Counted from the first letter of the stretch, positions 1 through 9,985 are shown. The stretch is DNA of 64,000 nt from Poindextera sp035295705 (GCA_035295705.1 DATGIN010000003.1:12275-76274), one strand, 5' to 3'. The notes: generated by a model not told the origin, from the letters alone. Numbers and translations: made by a program.

Positions 1-1114
<1,114 letters not shown>

Positions 1115-1272
1115 GCTCTAACCTGTGTCGGGCGTGCTCGCAAAGGCTTGCGCCCAGGCCCTTCGCGGCCGCCGGCGACGGGGCATTGTTACGGCGAAGT
1201 CACTGGCTTCCCGCCACGCTTCGCAGCAGAAATGGGCGTCCGGCTGACTCCCTGATTCCAAAGGAGCTGCGC

Positions 1273-3339
1273 TTGCGTGTTGGGAGCGGCGTCCTCGTCG
1301 CCGCTGCGATGCTCTCCTGCGCGCCCGCCGCGATGGCCGCGCCTGGCGACCCCCTGCCCGCGCCCGCGCCACGCCCGGCGGCGCCCGCCACGGTCACCAG
1401 CTATCCCGCGAGCTTTTTCGCCGACATCCGGCCGAACACCGCGCTCGACATGATCAACGCGCTGCCGGGGTTTGCGCTTGACACCGGCGACCAGGTGCGC
1501 GGCTTCGGGGGCGCCGCGGGCAACGTCCTGATCGACGGCGACCGGCCCGCCACGAAGAACGACGTCCTGTCGGACATCCTGCAACGCATTCCGGCCAGCG
1601 CCGTCCTTCGTATCGACGTGATCCGCGGCGGCGCGCCCGGGATCGACATGCAGGGCAAGCCGGTCATCGCCAACATCGTCCGCAAGGCGAACGCCGGGCT
1701 CGAGGTGACCGCCGTCCTGCAAGGGATCTACCTGGCGAACGGCATCGCCGAGCCGACCGCGCGCATCGAGGCCACCAAGCAACTGGGACGCCTTTCGCTC
1801 GAAGGCTCGCTGCTGCATTCGACCGGCCCCGACGACGGGACAGGGGATGGCCTCCACGTCATCGAGGCGCCAGGCGGCGCGGTCACGCAGGCCGACATCG
1901 AGCGCTACTTCGGCTGGGCGATCACCGACAAGGCAACCGTCGCCGCGGAAGGCCCGCTCGATGGGGGAACCCTGCGGCTCGAGGGCTCGTTCGTCGCCAA
2001 TCCCTACTGGTCGCACAGCCATGACCTTTCGCCGCTGGCCGCCGCGCAACAGACGGAGCTTTTCAGCCAGGACCAGGACACGGGCGAGATCGGCGCGCGC
2101 TACACGCGGCGCTATGGCGCCAGCACCGGGCTCGAGGTCTACGCCTTGCAACAGCTCAGCGGCTTCGACGAGCGCGACAACCTGGCTACGCCTTTCGACG
2201 ACACCCGGTTCAGCCTGACCAAGCGACAGGGCGAGAGCATCCTCCGCGCAACCGTCACCCGCGACATAGGCGGCAGGGTCACGATCCGCTCGGGCCTCGA
2301 AGGCGACTACAATTGGCTGGTCAGCCACACGCTGGAAACCGACCAGGGCGCCGCGGTGTTCGTGCCGGCCGCGAACGTCCAGGTCTCCGAGCTTCGCGGC
2401 GAGGCCTACAGCGACCTCACGTGGCGCGCACGGCCGGACCTCGTCGTCGAGGCGGGCTTGCGCGTCGAAGGATCGAAGCTGACCTCGCGCGGCGACGTGG
2501 TTGGCGAGGAGACGTTCGTGTTCGCCAAGCCGCGGCTGGTGTTGACCTGGTCGCCGGGCCCGACGCGGCAATTTGAGGTTCGCTTCGAGCGCGAGGTTTC
2601 GCAGCTGGATTTCGCCAACTTCGCGGCGCAGGGCTCGCTCGGGCAAGGCGAGCACGCCGGCAACCCGCAGCTCACGCCACAGCAGGACTGGGTCGTTGAG
2701 GCGACCTACGATCAGCGCTTCTGGACCGGTGGCGACGCCAGCCTGACCTTTCGCGACTACTGGTACGAGGACGTGATCGACTACGCGCCCGTCTGCCAGG
2801 GCTGCGGCGCGGCCAACGAGTTCGACGCACCGGCCAACATCGGCGCAGGAGAAAGGCGCGAGCTGGCGGCGAGCCTGACGCTTCCGACCGACAAGCTCGG
2901 CCTGCGAGGCGGCCAGCTGATCCTGCGCGGAACCTGGCGCTACTCCCGCGTCATCGATCCGAGCACCGGACGCGCCCGCGAGATCTCGGGGCTGCACCCA
3001 CTCGACGCGGAGGCGCACTTCACGCAAGGGCTGCCGCGGCTGCGTTCGACCTGGGGGTTCGACGTCTCGCCGCCCTGGCGCCAGGCGGAGTACCACTTCA
3101 ACGAGGTCGATGTGCAGACGCTAGGGCCGTGGCTGGACCTATGGTTCGAGTACAAGCCCCGCCCTGACCTAAGCCTGCGGCTCGAAGGCGACAATCTCCT
3201 TCGCCACGGCGTCGAGCAGGTCCGCCGGTTCTACGATCCGTTCCGCGACGTCGGCGGCGGCGCGCTCAGCGCCATAGACGATCGCAATCCGCACTTCGGG
3301 CAGGAGCTGATGTTCCGTATGCGGAAGACGTTCAGCTAG
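1273..3339 (+). CDS. TonB-dependent receptor plug-domain outer-membrane protein
   Basis: Outer-membrane beta-barrel receptor of 688 residues; the substrate is unknown. I chose TTG at 1273 because AAAGGAG sits 6 nt upstream and the product then opens with a signal peptide ending MAA. A plug domain follows at about residues 45-140 (PNTALDMINALPGFALDTG, then NVLIDGDRP and VLRIDVIRGG). The rest alternates as a barrel, with aromatic-rich strands up to the C-terminus. It has two cysteines in a loop near residue 510 (PVCQGCGAA), which is uncommon in such receptors. No siderophore or sugar gene is adjacent. It lies on the opposite strand between amiC and mrcA and ends only 10 bp from amiC. Confidence 0.85.
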   Translation: MRVGSGVLVAAAMLSCAPAAMAAPGDPLPAPAPRPAAPATVTSYPASFFADIRPNTALDMINALPGFALDTGDQVRGFGGAAGNVLIDGDRPATKNDVLSDILQRIPASAVLRIDVIRGGAPGIDMQGKPVIANIVRKANAGLEVTAVLQGIYLANGIAEPTARIEATKQLGRLSLEGSLLHSTGPDDGTGDGLHVIEAPGGAVTQADIERYFGWAITDKATVAAEGPLDGGTLRLEGSFVANPYWSHSHDLSPLAAAQQTELFSQDQDTGEIGARYTRRYGASTGLEVYALQQLSGFDERDNLATPFDDTRFSLTKRQGESILRATVTRDIGGRVTIRSGLEGDYNWLVSHTLETDQGAAVFVPAANVQVSELRGEAYSDLTWRARPDLVVEAGLRVEGSKLTSRGDVVGEETFVFAKPRLVLTWSPGPTRQFEVRFEREVSQLDFANFAAQGSLGQGEHAGNPQLTPQQDWVVEATYDQRFWTGGDASLTFRDYWYEDVIDYAPVCQGCGAANEFDAPANIGAGERRELAASLTLPTDKLGLRGGQLILRGTWRYSRVIDPSTGRAREISGLHPLDAEAHFTQGLPRLRSTWGFDVSPPWRQAEYHFNEVDVQTLGPWLDLWFEYKPRPDLSLRLEGDNLLRHGVEQVRRFYDPFRDVGGGALSAIDDRNPHFGQELMFRMRKTFS

Positions 3340-3349
3340 GACCGCGCAC

Positions 3350-4558
3350 TCAACGCAAAGCGGCGATCTGCACGCCCTGGCGGAAGTAGTCGTCGATCGC
3401 CGCCGCGACCTCGCCCATGAAGCGGTCGCGCTGGGCGGGATTGTTCAGCAGCCGCTCATCCTCGGGGTTGTTGATGTAGCCCATCTCGAGCAGGACAGCG
3501 GGCACGTCGGGGGCCAGCAGCACCATGAAGCCGGCGTCGCGGTGGCCCGAGTGCGCCTGCGCGCGATCGGCGATGTGGCCAAGCAGCGACTCCGCGAACG
3601 CGTCCGAACAATTCCGCGTCGCTCGCTGGGTGAGGTCGCGCAAAATCTGGTTCACCGCCGGGCTCTGGCCGCGCAGCTCGGCGCTCATCAGCCAGTTCGT
3701 GCGATCGGTGACGCCGTGCACGACGCGCTCGGAACCCTTGTCGGAAAGCGTGTAGACCGTCGCGCCGCGGATCCCGTTGGTCGGACCGGAATCCGAATGC
3801 AGCGATATGAACAGGTCGGCGTTCGCGCGGCGCGCGATCTCGACCCTGGTGGGCAACGGCACGTAGACGTCCGAACTGCGCGTCAGGACGACGCGGTACC
3901 GGCCGGTGGCCTCGAGCTTGGCCCGAAGGGCCCGCGCGGCTGTCAGGTTCACGTCCTTCTCGCGGCTGACCGCGCCGTGCGCCCCCGGGTCGCGGCCCCC
4001 GTGGCCCGGATCGATGACCACGACCTTGCGGGCGTGGGAGAGGAGAGCGCGCGTCGTGGCGAGGGGGTTGTGCGCAGCGCCTCTGGGCGCGTACGCAGCC
4101 GGCCGGGCGCCGGCGGCCCCGATCGGCTCGAGGTCGATGACATAGCGATACGTCGGCGCGCCATCGCCCGGCGGCAGCAGGAAGCGGCGGCGCACGGACG
4201 CAGGACGGGCGAGCGCGAGGCGCACCCGCGCCGCGCCGGCGGCGCTGTCGACGCTCCAGTGCGTGACCAGTCCGAGGCCGGCGCCGTGGAGATCGGTGTC
4301 GAGCGCCACGCCTGGCAGCGCCAGGATCACCGGCGTGCGCGGCGATCCGTCAGCGACGATGAGGCGACCCTTCGCGGACTGGTTGAGCTCGACCACGACA
4401 CGGGTCATCGCCGAATCGCCGCCCAGACGGACGCTCCGCACGTCCTGGCCCACGGTGGTGTTCTGCGAAGCGGCGGTCGCAAGGCAAAGCACCGCGCCAA
4501 ACGCCGCAGCCAGCCGCCCCCAAGCTGATCCAATCGCGCCGACAAGCCGCGCGGGCAT
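3350..4558 (-). CDS. amiC: N-acetylmuramoyl-L-alanine amidase
   Basis: Periplasmic zinc amidase that cleaves the amide bond between MurNAc and the stem peptide during cell separation. It has 402 residues. A signal-peptide-like N-terminus is followed by an AMIN-type domain (about 40-150, VRLGGDSAMTRVVVELNQ) and then an Amidase_3 domain (about 175-395). The expected zinc ligands and catalytic Glu are all present: His186 in VIDPGHGG, Glu200 in SREKDV, His254 in ISLHSDSG and Glu358 in VLLEMGYINN. The enzyme should be active. It is divergent from rne and lies upstream of the PBP1A gene, separated by the TonB receptor gene. Confidence 0.95.
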   Translation of the reverse strand: MPARLVGAIGSAWGRLAAAFGAVLCLATAASQNTTVGQDVRSVRLGGDSAMTRVVVELNQSAKGRLIVADGSPRTPVILALPGVALDTDLHGAGLGLVTHWSVDSAAGAARVRLALARPASVRRRFLLPPGDGAPTYRYVIDLEPIGAAGARPAAYAPRGAAHNPLATTRALLSHARKVVVIDPGHGGRDPGAHGAVSREKDVNLTAARALRAKLEATGRYRVVLTRSSDVYVPLPTRVEIARRANADLFISLHSDSGPTNGIRGATVYTLSDKGSERVVHGVTDRTNWLMSAELRGQSPAVNQILRDLTQRATRNCSDAFAESLLGHIADRAQAHSGHRDAGFMVLLAPDVPAVLLEMGYINNPEDERLLNNPAQRDRFMGEVAAAIDDYFRQGVQIAALR

Positions 4559-4972
4559 CTGAAAAAGCCCCCACGAAGACTGGGTCTTTGTTTAGTTCGA
4601 AAGGCTAGGTCTGTCCTGTAGCAATTCCGTTAACCGCCTTAACGAACCTAGCCTTTCTTTTCTCACGCGATTGTTGCAGAGTCGCCTGCGCCGGTCACGC
4701 GCGCCGAAATGCCGCGATTGACCCCCAGGCTCTCTCGCCGTCGCCTGCCCTGGCCCGTCCTCCCTCAAGAGCGATGCGCCGAACGCAGCGACAGCGAGGA
4801 CGCCACATATATGTACGTCCGCGCCCATCCCCGGGCGCGATTTGGACAGAGAATCCCATGGGCAGCGTCGCTCACCCCTCCAGGCGGCCGGTCATCCCCG
4901 GTTACGCAGCGCGCTCCCTGTTGCACATCGGGCCCCCGGCCAACGCCGGCGCGCGCCCCGGAGACATCATTA
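4559..4972. other. Divergent amiC / rne intergenic region
   Basis: 414 bp between two divergent genes, with no convincing coding region. An open frame continues upstream from RNase E but is unlike any RNase E N-terminus. The amiC-proximal part carries the inverted repeat listed separately. The rest is probably the long leader of the RNase E mRNA. Long rne leaders are used for autoregulation in other proteobacteria; that role here is inference. No unambiguous promoter hexamers were found. Confidence 0.5.
4599..4657. repeat. 12-bp inverted repeat with nested hairpin upstream of rne
   Basis: GAAAGGCTAGGT (4599-4610) is the exact reverse complement of ACCTAGCCTTTC (4646-4657). The loop holds a second, smaller inverted repeat, GTTAA-CCGCC-TTAAC. 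On the plus strand the right arm runs into TTTCTTTTCTC, so the RNA form could be a leader hairpin or an attenuator. As DNA it could be an operator for either divergent gene. Confidence 0.5.
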
Positions 4973-7423
4973 ATGCCGAAGAGAATGCTGATCGACGCCG
5001 CACACGCCGAAGAGACGCGTGTGGTCGTCGTGGACGGAGCGCGGATTGACGATTTCGATTTCGAAGCGCAGGCCAGGAAACAGCTCCGCGGAAACATCTA
5101 CCTCGCCAAGGTCACGCGGGTAGAGCCCAGCCTGCAGGCCGCCTTCATCGACTATGGCGGCAACCGGCACGGGTTCCTGGCCTTCAACGAAATCCACCCC
5201 GACTACTACCAGATCCCGCTGGCCGATCGCGAAGCGCTGCTGCGCGAGGAGGCGGAGGAGGCCGACGGCGACGCGGCCGTCGCGCGCGGGGGTGACGACG
5301 ACGCCGAAGAGGACGACGCCGACGACGACGTGATCAGCGAGGAAGCGGCCCGTCGCCGCCGCCGCATCGCCCGCCGCTACAAGATCCAGGAAGTCATCAA
5401 GCGCCGGCAGATCATGCTGGTGCAGGTCGTGAAGGAAGAGCGGGGCACCAAGGGCGCGGCGCTGACCACCTATCTCTCGCTCGCCGGCCGCTACGGCGTC
5501 CTGATGCCCAACACCGCCCGCGGCGGAGGGGTCAGCCGCAAGATCACCGCCGCGAGCGACCGCAAGCGGCTGAAGACCCTGGTCGCGGAGCTGGGCGTGC
5601 CCGAGGGCATGGGCCTGATCGTTCGGACCGCCGGCGCGAAACGCACCAAGGCCGAGATCAAGCGCGACTACGAGTACCTGATGCGGCAGTGGGAGAACAT
5701 CCGCGACCTGACCCTCCATTCGATCGCGCCGGCGCTGATCTACGAGGAGGAGGACCTGGTCAAACGCGCCATCCGCGACATGTTCGACAAGGACATCGAC
5801 AGCGTCGTCGTCGAGGGCGATGCGAGCTTCCGCGAAGCGCGCGACTTCATGCGCATGCTGATGCCGAGCCAGGCGAAGAAGATCCAGCGATACGACGAGC
5901 CCTTGCCGCTGTTCGCGCAGGCGAAGGTCGAGGAGCAGCTGGCGCAGATCTATTCGCCGGTCGTACCGCTCAAGTCGGGCGGCTACCTGGTAATAAACCA
6001 GACCGAGGCTCTGGTGGCCGTCGACGTGAACTCCGGGCGCTCGACGCGCGAACGCAACATCGAAGCCACGGCGCTGAAGACCAACCTCGAAGCGGCCGAG
6101 GAGGCCGCACGACAGCTGCGGCTGCGCGACCTCGCCGGGCTCATCGTGATCGACTTCATCGACATGGATGAGGCCAAGAACAACCGTGCGGTCGAGAAGC
6201 GGCTCAAGGAAGCGCTGGCCGACGATCGCGCCCGCGTGCAGATGGGCAAGATCTCCGGCTTTGGCCTGATGGAGATAAGCCGCCAGCGCCGGCGGACCGG
6301 CGTGCTCGAGGGCACCACGCACGTCTGCGAGCACTGCATGGGCACGGGCAGGGTCCGGTCCACCGAATCGAGCGCGCTGGCGGCCCTGCGGGCGGTCGAG
6401 TTGGAGGCGGTGCGCAACGGCGGCGGCGCGGTCACCTTGCGGGCGCCGACGGGCGTGGCGCTTTATCTGTTGAACGAGAAACGGGCGCACCTGGAGCGCC
6501 TGCACACCGCGCAGGGCCTGGACGTGACCGTCGTCGTCGACGACAGCCTCGCCCATGCCGAGTTCGCCGTCGATCGCACGGAGGCGCGGGGCCATGAGAC
6601 CCAGCCCTCGCCGGTCGGCCGCTATCAGGTCGATGAGGATGTCGAGGTCGCCGACGAGGCGGAGATCGAGGCCGAGGACGTCGACGACGATGAGCCGCGC
6701 GCGCGCATCGAGACCCGCGACGACGAGGATGGCGAGGGCCAACGGCGCGGCCGCCGCCGCCGACGCCGCCGCGGCGGCCGGCGGGACGACGATGGCGAGG
6801 CGGTTGCGTCGCATGCCGCCGCCCGGCCACGCGAGGACGACGATCGGGAGACGACGGACCAGCATGATGACGGCCAGGGGCAGCGGCGGCGTCGGCGCGG
6901 CCGCCGCGGAGGCCGGCGCATCAGGGAGGAACTGAGCGCCGACGAGCCCTACGTTTGGCATCGGCCGCGCGTGCCGGAAGGCGACCCTTACATCTGGATG
7001 GAGCCCGGCCAGCCGGTCACGCCGCAAACGGCGTCCGCGGCCCCCCTCGCCCCCGTGGTTGCAGAAGCGGCACCGCCGTCGCAGACCCTCGCCGCCGAGG
7101 CGCCGCCGCCCGAGGCCGAAATCTGGGTCGAGCTGCCGGCCGAGCCCGAGCCAGCGCCGAAGCCGGCCCGCCGGCGCAGCCGGAGCAAGGCGAAAGACGC
7201 TGAATTGGCCGCCGACGAGCCGGCCGCCGCGGCGCCCGTCGAGGCGGCGCCGGCCCCCGAGCACGTGGCCGCGGCGCCCTCCCCGCCTCCGCAGCCCGAG
7301 GCCGCCGAGTCCGAGCCGGCGCCGGCGCTTGCCGAGCCGCCGGCGCTCGCCGTCGTCGACGCGGCCGAGATCTCCAGCCCCCCCGCCGCGCCCCGCCGGG
7401 GCTGGTGGCGCCGCAGCGGTTGA
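4973..7423 (+). CDS. rne: Ribonuclease E/G family endoribonuclease (RNase E)
   Basis: Main mRNA-decay and rRNA-processing endonuclease, scaffold of the degradosome. It has 816 residues from ATG 4973 (MPKRMLIDAAHAEETRVVVV); the annotated frame extends further upstream, but the family start fits here. The S1 domain (about 35-190) is split by an acidic insert typical of alphaproteobacterial RNase E. The DNase I-like catalytic part carries the magnesium-binding aspartates in VDVNSGRSTRE and VIDFIDMD. The zinc-link CEHCMGTGR near residue 450 joins subunits. The C-terminal third is disordered: acidic stretches, two arginine clusters (RRGRRRRRRRGGRR) likely to bind RNA, a Pro/Ala-rich segment, and a tip RRGWWRRSG that may bind a partner. 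Confidence 0.96.
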   Translation: MPKRMLIDAAHAEETRVVVVDGARIDDFDFEAQARKQLRGNIYLAKVTRVEPSLQAAFIDYGGNRHGFLAFNEIHPDYYQIPLADREALLREEAEEADGDAAVARGGDDDAEEDDADDDVISEEAARRRRRIARRYKIQEVIKRRQIMLVQVVKEERGTKGAALTTYLSLAGRYGVLMPNTARGGGVSRKITAASDRKRLKTLVAELGVPEGMGLIVRTAGAKRTKAEIKRDYEYLMRQWENIRDLTLHSIAPALIYEEEDLVKRAIRDMFDKDIDSVVVEGDASFREARDFMRMLMPSQAKKIQRYDEPLPLFAQAKVEEQLAQIYSPVVPLKSGGYLVINQTEALVAVDVNSGRSTRERNIEATALKTNLEAAEEAARQLRLRDLAGLIVIDFIDMDEAKNNRAVEKRLKEALADDRARVQMGKISGFGLMEISRQRRRTGVLEGTTHVCEHCMGTGRVRSTESSALAALRAVELEAVRNGGGAVTLRAPTGVALYLLNEKRAHLERLHTAQGLDVTVVVDDSLAHAEFAVDRTEARGHETQPSPVGRYQVDEDVEVADEAEIEAEDVDDDEPRARIETRDDEDGEGQRRGRRRRRRRGGRRDDDGEAVASHAAARPREDDDRETTDQHDDGQGQRRRRRGRRGGRRIREELSADEPYVWHRPRVPEGDPYIWMEPGQPVTPQTASAAPLAPVVAEAAPPSQTLAAEAPPPEAEIWVELPAEPEPAPKPARRRSRSKAKDAELAADEPAAAAPVEAAPAPEHVAAAPSPPPQPEAAESEPAPALAEPPALAVVDAAEISSPPAAPRRGWWRRSG

Positions 7424-7499
7424 GACATCGCCGGCGCTGTGCGCTAGGGTGGCCGCCGCTGGGCCGGGTTAACGCGCGAACGACCGTGGAGGCTTTCGC

Positions 7500-8939
7500 A
7501 TGAGCAATCGGCCCTCGCGCCGACCCGGCCGCAAAGCGCTCGCCGCCGCCATCGGCGCGGCCGCCCTGGTCGGCGCCGCGCTGTCGCCGACCGCGCCCGT
7601 GATCGCCCAGGAGCAGGGCAGCCCCACCCAGGGGCTGATCAGCGACACCGAGATGGACGAGATCGTGCGCCAGGACACGGACCCGATCTATCGCGCCGCC
7701 GATCTCAATCCGAAGTCGGTCAGGGTCTACATCGTGGGCGACATCACGCAGGAGGGGATGAACTCCTTCGTGACCGGCGGCCAGAACATGTTCGTCACCG
7801 GCGGGCTCATCCTGGCGGCGAAGACGCCAAACCAGCTGATCGGCGTGTTTGCGCACGAGACAGGGCACATGGCCGGCGGCCACCTCATCCGCGAGCAAGA
7901 GGGCGAGCGCCAGTCGCTGGCGACCTACCTCCTGACGCTTGGGCTCGGCATCGCGGCGGCGGCGGCCGGCGCCCCCGACGCCGGCGGCGCGCTCATGTAC
8001 TCCGCCGGCGAGTTCGCCTACCTGACCCAGGCTGGCTTCACCCGCACGCAGGAAGCGTCGGCCGACCAGGCCGCGATCACCTACCTCGAGAAGTCCGGGC
8101 AGTCGGCGCGCGGGCTGCTCGAGTTCTTCGAGAACTTCCGCTACGAGGAGGTGTTCTCCGAGGCCAAGCGCTATCGCTACTTCGACGACCACCCGCTGAC
8201 CGACGACCGCATCGAGGCGTTGCGCACCCGCGCCCAACAACAGGCGCACTGGAGTGAAACCGACACCCCCGAAGCGATCGAGCGGCACCAGATCCTGCAG
8301 GCCAAGATCCGCGCGTACCTCGAGCAGCCGGACGAGGTTCTGACCGACTACCCGCAGACCAGCACGAGCTTTGCGGCGCGCTACGCCCGCGCCATCGCCT
8401 ACGCGCGCATGTTCGAGGTCGACAAGGCTTCGAAGCTGCTCGACATCCTCTCCGCCGAGCGACCCAACGATCCCTACATCTATCAGGTCAAGGGGCAGAT
8501 GTTCTTCGACGCGGGGCGTCCGGCGGACGCGGAAGCGCCGCTGCGCAAGGCGGTGCAGATGAAGCCCACGGCGCCGGAGCTCTTGATCCTGCTGGGGCAG
8601 ACCCTGATCGCGGAGAACAACCCGGCCAAGCTCGACGAGGCGATACTGAGCCTGAAGAAGGGCGTGGCTGTCGACCCCGACGGCCAGTTCACCCCGTTCG
8701 GCTGGCTCTACCTGTCGCAGGCTTACGATGCGAAGGGGCAGGAAGGCCTGGCCAGGCTTGCCGCAGCGGAAGAGAACTTCGCGCTCGGCCAGGCGGCCGA
8801 CGCCAAGATGTTCGCCATGCGGGCGCGCATGGTGCTGCCGAAGGGCACCCCGGAGTGGCGGCGCGCGACCGATATCGTTCTGGTGTCGAAGCCGACCAAG
8901 GAAGACCTGCATCTGCTCGCCCAGCAGGGCGGCGCCTGA
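7500..8939 (+). CDS. M48-family periplasmic metalloprotease with TPR domain (BepA-like)
   Basis: 479 residues. A signal peptide (about 1-37, ending VIAQ) is followed by an M48 zinc protease domain. HETGH at 119-123 gives two zinc ligands and the catalytic Glu. QEASADQAA about 60 residues later supplies the third ligand. The C-terminal half (about 270-470) is helical TPR repeats (LDILSAERPNDPYIYQVKGQ and similar). This architecture matches BepA/YfgC, which helps assemble or degrade outer-membrane proteins such as LptD. ATG 7500 follows GGAGG by 8 nt. The DsbA-like gene starts 56 bp downstream on the same strand and probably shares the transcript. Confidence 0.9.
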   Translation: MSNRPSRRPGRKALAAAIGAAALVGAALSPTAPVIAQEQGSPTQGLISDTEMDEIVRQDTDPIYRAADLNPKSVRVYIVGDITQEGMNSFVTGGQNMFVTGGLILAAKTPNQLIGVFAHETGHMAGGHLIREQEGERQSLATYLLTLGLGIAAAAAGAPDAGGALMYSAGEFAYLTQAGFTRTQEASADQAAITYLEKSGQSARGLLEFFENFRYEEVFSEAKRYRYFDDHPLTDDRIEALRTRAQQQAHWSETDTPEAIERHQILQAKIRAYLEQPDEVLTDYPQTSTSFAARYARAIAYARMFEVDKASKLLDILSAERPNDPYIYQVKGQMFFDAGRPADAEAPLRKAVQMKPTAPELLILLGQTLIAENNPAKLDEAILSLKKGVAVDPDGQFTPFGWLYLSQAYDAKGQEGLARLAAAEENFALGQAADAKMFAMRARMVLPKGTPEWRRATDIVLVSKPTKEDLHLLAQQGGA

Positions 8940-8995
8940 AAAGGAAGGGACGGCTCGCAAGGCAGCCGCCGCCTCGAGGAGATCCGAGTTTCGTG

Positions 8996-9712
8996 ATGAA
9001 CGTCCCCCGCCGCCTCATGGCGCTCGCCGCACTTGCCGTTCTGCTTAGCGCCTGCAGCAAATCCGATGCATCGTTCGACGCCAAGGTGCACGATTACATC
9101 CTGGCGCACCCCGAGGTGATCCAGCAGGCGATCGCCAAGCTTCAGGCGCAGCAGGACCAGCAGGCGGCGCAGCAGGCCAAGCTGGCGATCGCGCAGAACC
9201 GGCAGAGCCTGGAGCGCGATCCGCGCGACTACGTCGCCAATCCGAACGGCCGCATCACGGTGACCGAGTTCTATGACTATCGGTGCCCGCACTGCATCAA
9301 CGCCGCCCCGGCGGTATTGAAGATCATCCACGACCACTCGGATGTGCGGTTCGTGTTCAAGGAGTTTCCGATCTTCGGCGACATCTCCGAGCATGCCGCC
9401 GCCGGCGCGATCCAGCTGAAAAAGCAAGGGGGCGACGTGGTCTCGCTCTACAGCGACTTCATGAACACCCATCCGTTGGACGACGCCGCCATCGACCGCA
9501 TCCTGCGCGCGCATGGCGTCGACCCGGCGACGCTGGACAAGCCGGACGTCCACGCCCAGACGCAAGCGCAACTGCTGGCGGTGCGCAAGCTTGCGATCGA
9601 CCTCGGCATCGAGGGCACGCCCGCCTTCATCGTCGGCGACACCCTCATCCCCGGCGACGACACCGACGCGATCAACGCCGCCATCAACCAGGCCCGCGCC
9701 CGCGCCGGCTGA
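8996..9712 (+). CDS. DsbA-family thiol:disulfide oxidoreductase, lipoprotein
   Basis: 238 residues from ATG 8996, after GGAGATCC. The N-terminus has a lipobox (LLSAC) with the lipidated Cys at residue 20, so the protein is probably membrane-tethered in the periplasm. A helical segment rich in Gln (40-70) precedes the thioredoxin-like domain. The active site is CPHC (Cys97, Cys100) and the cis-proline loop is GTPAFIVGD. It resembles the Com1/ScsC/BcfH DsbA class, in which the N-terminal helix often mediates oligomerisation. Whether it oxidises or isomerises substrates cannot be told from sequence. It is co-directional with the BepA-like protease, which fits an envelope protein-folding unit. 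Confidence 0.92.
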   Translation: MNVPRRLMALAALAVLLSACSKSDASFDAKVHDYILAHPEVIQQAIAKLQAQQDQQAAQQAKLAIAQNRQSLERDPRDYVANPNGRITVTEFYDYRCPHCINAAPAVLKIIHDHSDVRFVFKEFPIFGDISEHAAAGAIQLKKQGGDVVSLYSDFMNTHPLDDAAIDRILRAHGVDPATLDKPDVHAQTQAQLLAVRKLAIDLGIEGTPAFIVGDTLIPGDDTDAINAAINQARARAG

Positions 9713-9736
9713 GCCGATCCGGCGACCTTGACTGAC

Positions 9737-9753
9737 ATGGTGCGGCGCACCAT
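9737..9753. promoter_or_regulatory. 17-bp perfect palindrome (possible operator)
   Basis: ATGGTGCG-G-CGCACCAT is an exact 8+1+8 inverted repeat, 24 bp after the DsbA-like gene. A further half-site CGCACCAT is found at 9776-9783. Three copies of the half-site upstream of a short ORF suggest a repressor-binding site. The regulator is unknown. Confidence 0.5.
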
Positions 9754-9768
9754 ATGAGCCGCAAGAAT

Positions 9769-9795
9769 GCTGCGTCGCACCATTGGCGGCGCAGC
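9769..9795 (+). other. RNA hairpin upstream of the 35-codon ORF
   Basis: GCTGCGTCGC and GCGGCGCAGC can pair as a 10-bp stem (one U-G pair) around the 7-nt loop ACCATTG. It ends 6 nt before the Shine-Dalgarno sequence of the small ORF. It may affect translation or protect the 5' end of the message. Confidence 0.45.
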
Positions 9796-9813
9796 GGGAT
9801 TGGAGGCCCTGTC

Positions 9814-9921
9814 ATGTTCAATCGTCTGATCCAGTGGATCGATGAAGCCTTCGCAGAGGGCTTCGAGCTCGTCGGCCGGCTGCCGCCTCAGGCGCTCCGT
9901 CCCGGCGCATACCCGTTCTGA
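9814..9921 (+). CDS. Putative 35-residue small protein
   Basis: ATG at 9814 preceded by TGGAGG (7-8 nt spacing), ending with TGA at 9919-9921. The product begins MFNRLIQWIDEAFAEGFELV and ends RPGAYPF. Third codon positions are mostly G or C, as in the neighbours. The first 24 residues could form an amphipathic helix with a hydrophobic face (L, I, W, I, F, F, L, V), so membrane association or a protein contact is possible. It sits between a palindrome plus hairpin and a strong terminator-like stem, so it looks like its own transcription unit. I do not recognise the family. It could instead be part of a non-coding RNA. Confidence 0.5.
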   Translation: MFNRLIQWIDEAFAEGFELVGRLPPQALRPGAYPF

Positions 9922-9924
9922 CGC

Positions 9925-9958
9925 CGAAAGCGGCGCGCCCCGAGGCGCGCCGCTTTCG
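9925..9958. terminator. Strong hairpin, probable bidirectional terminator
   Basis: CGAAAGCGGCGCGCC and GGCGCGCCGCTTTCG form a perfect 15-bp stem around CCGA. It lies between the small ORF (plus strand) and the end of thiG (minus strand, 9986). No long T-run follows on either side, so termination may rely on the very stable stem. Confidence 0.7.
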
Positions 9959-9985
9959 CGAGCACACCCGCCAAACCGATCGGGG

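Noticed and set aside
1189..3096. Long minus-strand open frame (635 codons) opposite the TonB receptor
   Set aside because: Shadow of the real gene in a GC-rich genome: Arg/Ala/Gly-rich, no family similarity, and the plus-strand protein has signal peptide and plug motifs.
4624..4645. Possible CtrA site (GTTAACCGCCTTAAC) upstream of rne
   Set aside because: The TTAA half-sites are 5 nt apart rather than the 7 nt of the CtrA consensus; kept only as part of the inverted repeat.
6700..6920. GAC/CGC-rich repeats in the RNase E gene
   Set aside because: Codons of the acidic and arginine-rich C-terminal domain, not a separate repeat element.
4970..7264. Long minus-strand open frame opposite RNase E
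   Set aside because: Composition is the mirror of rne codons and holds no domain; RNase E on the plus strand is unmistakable.
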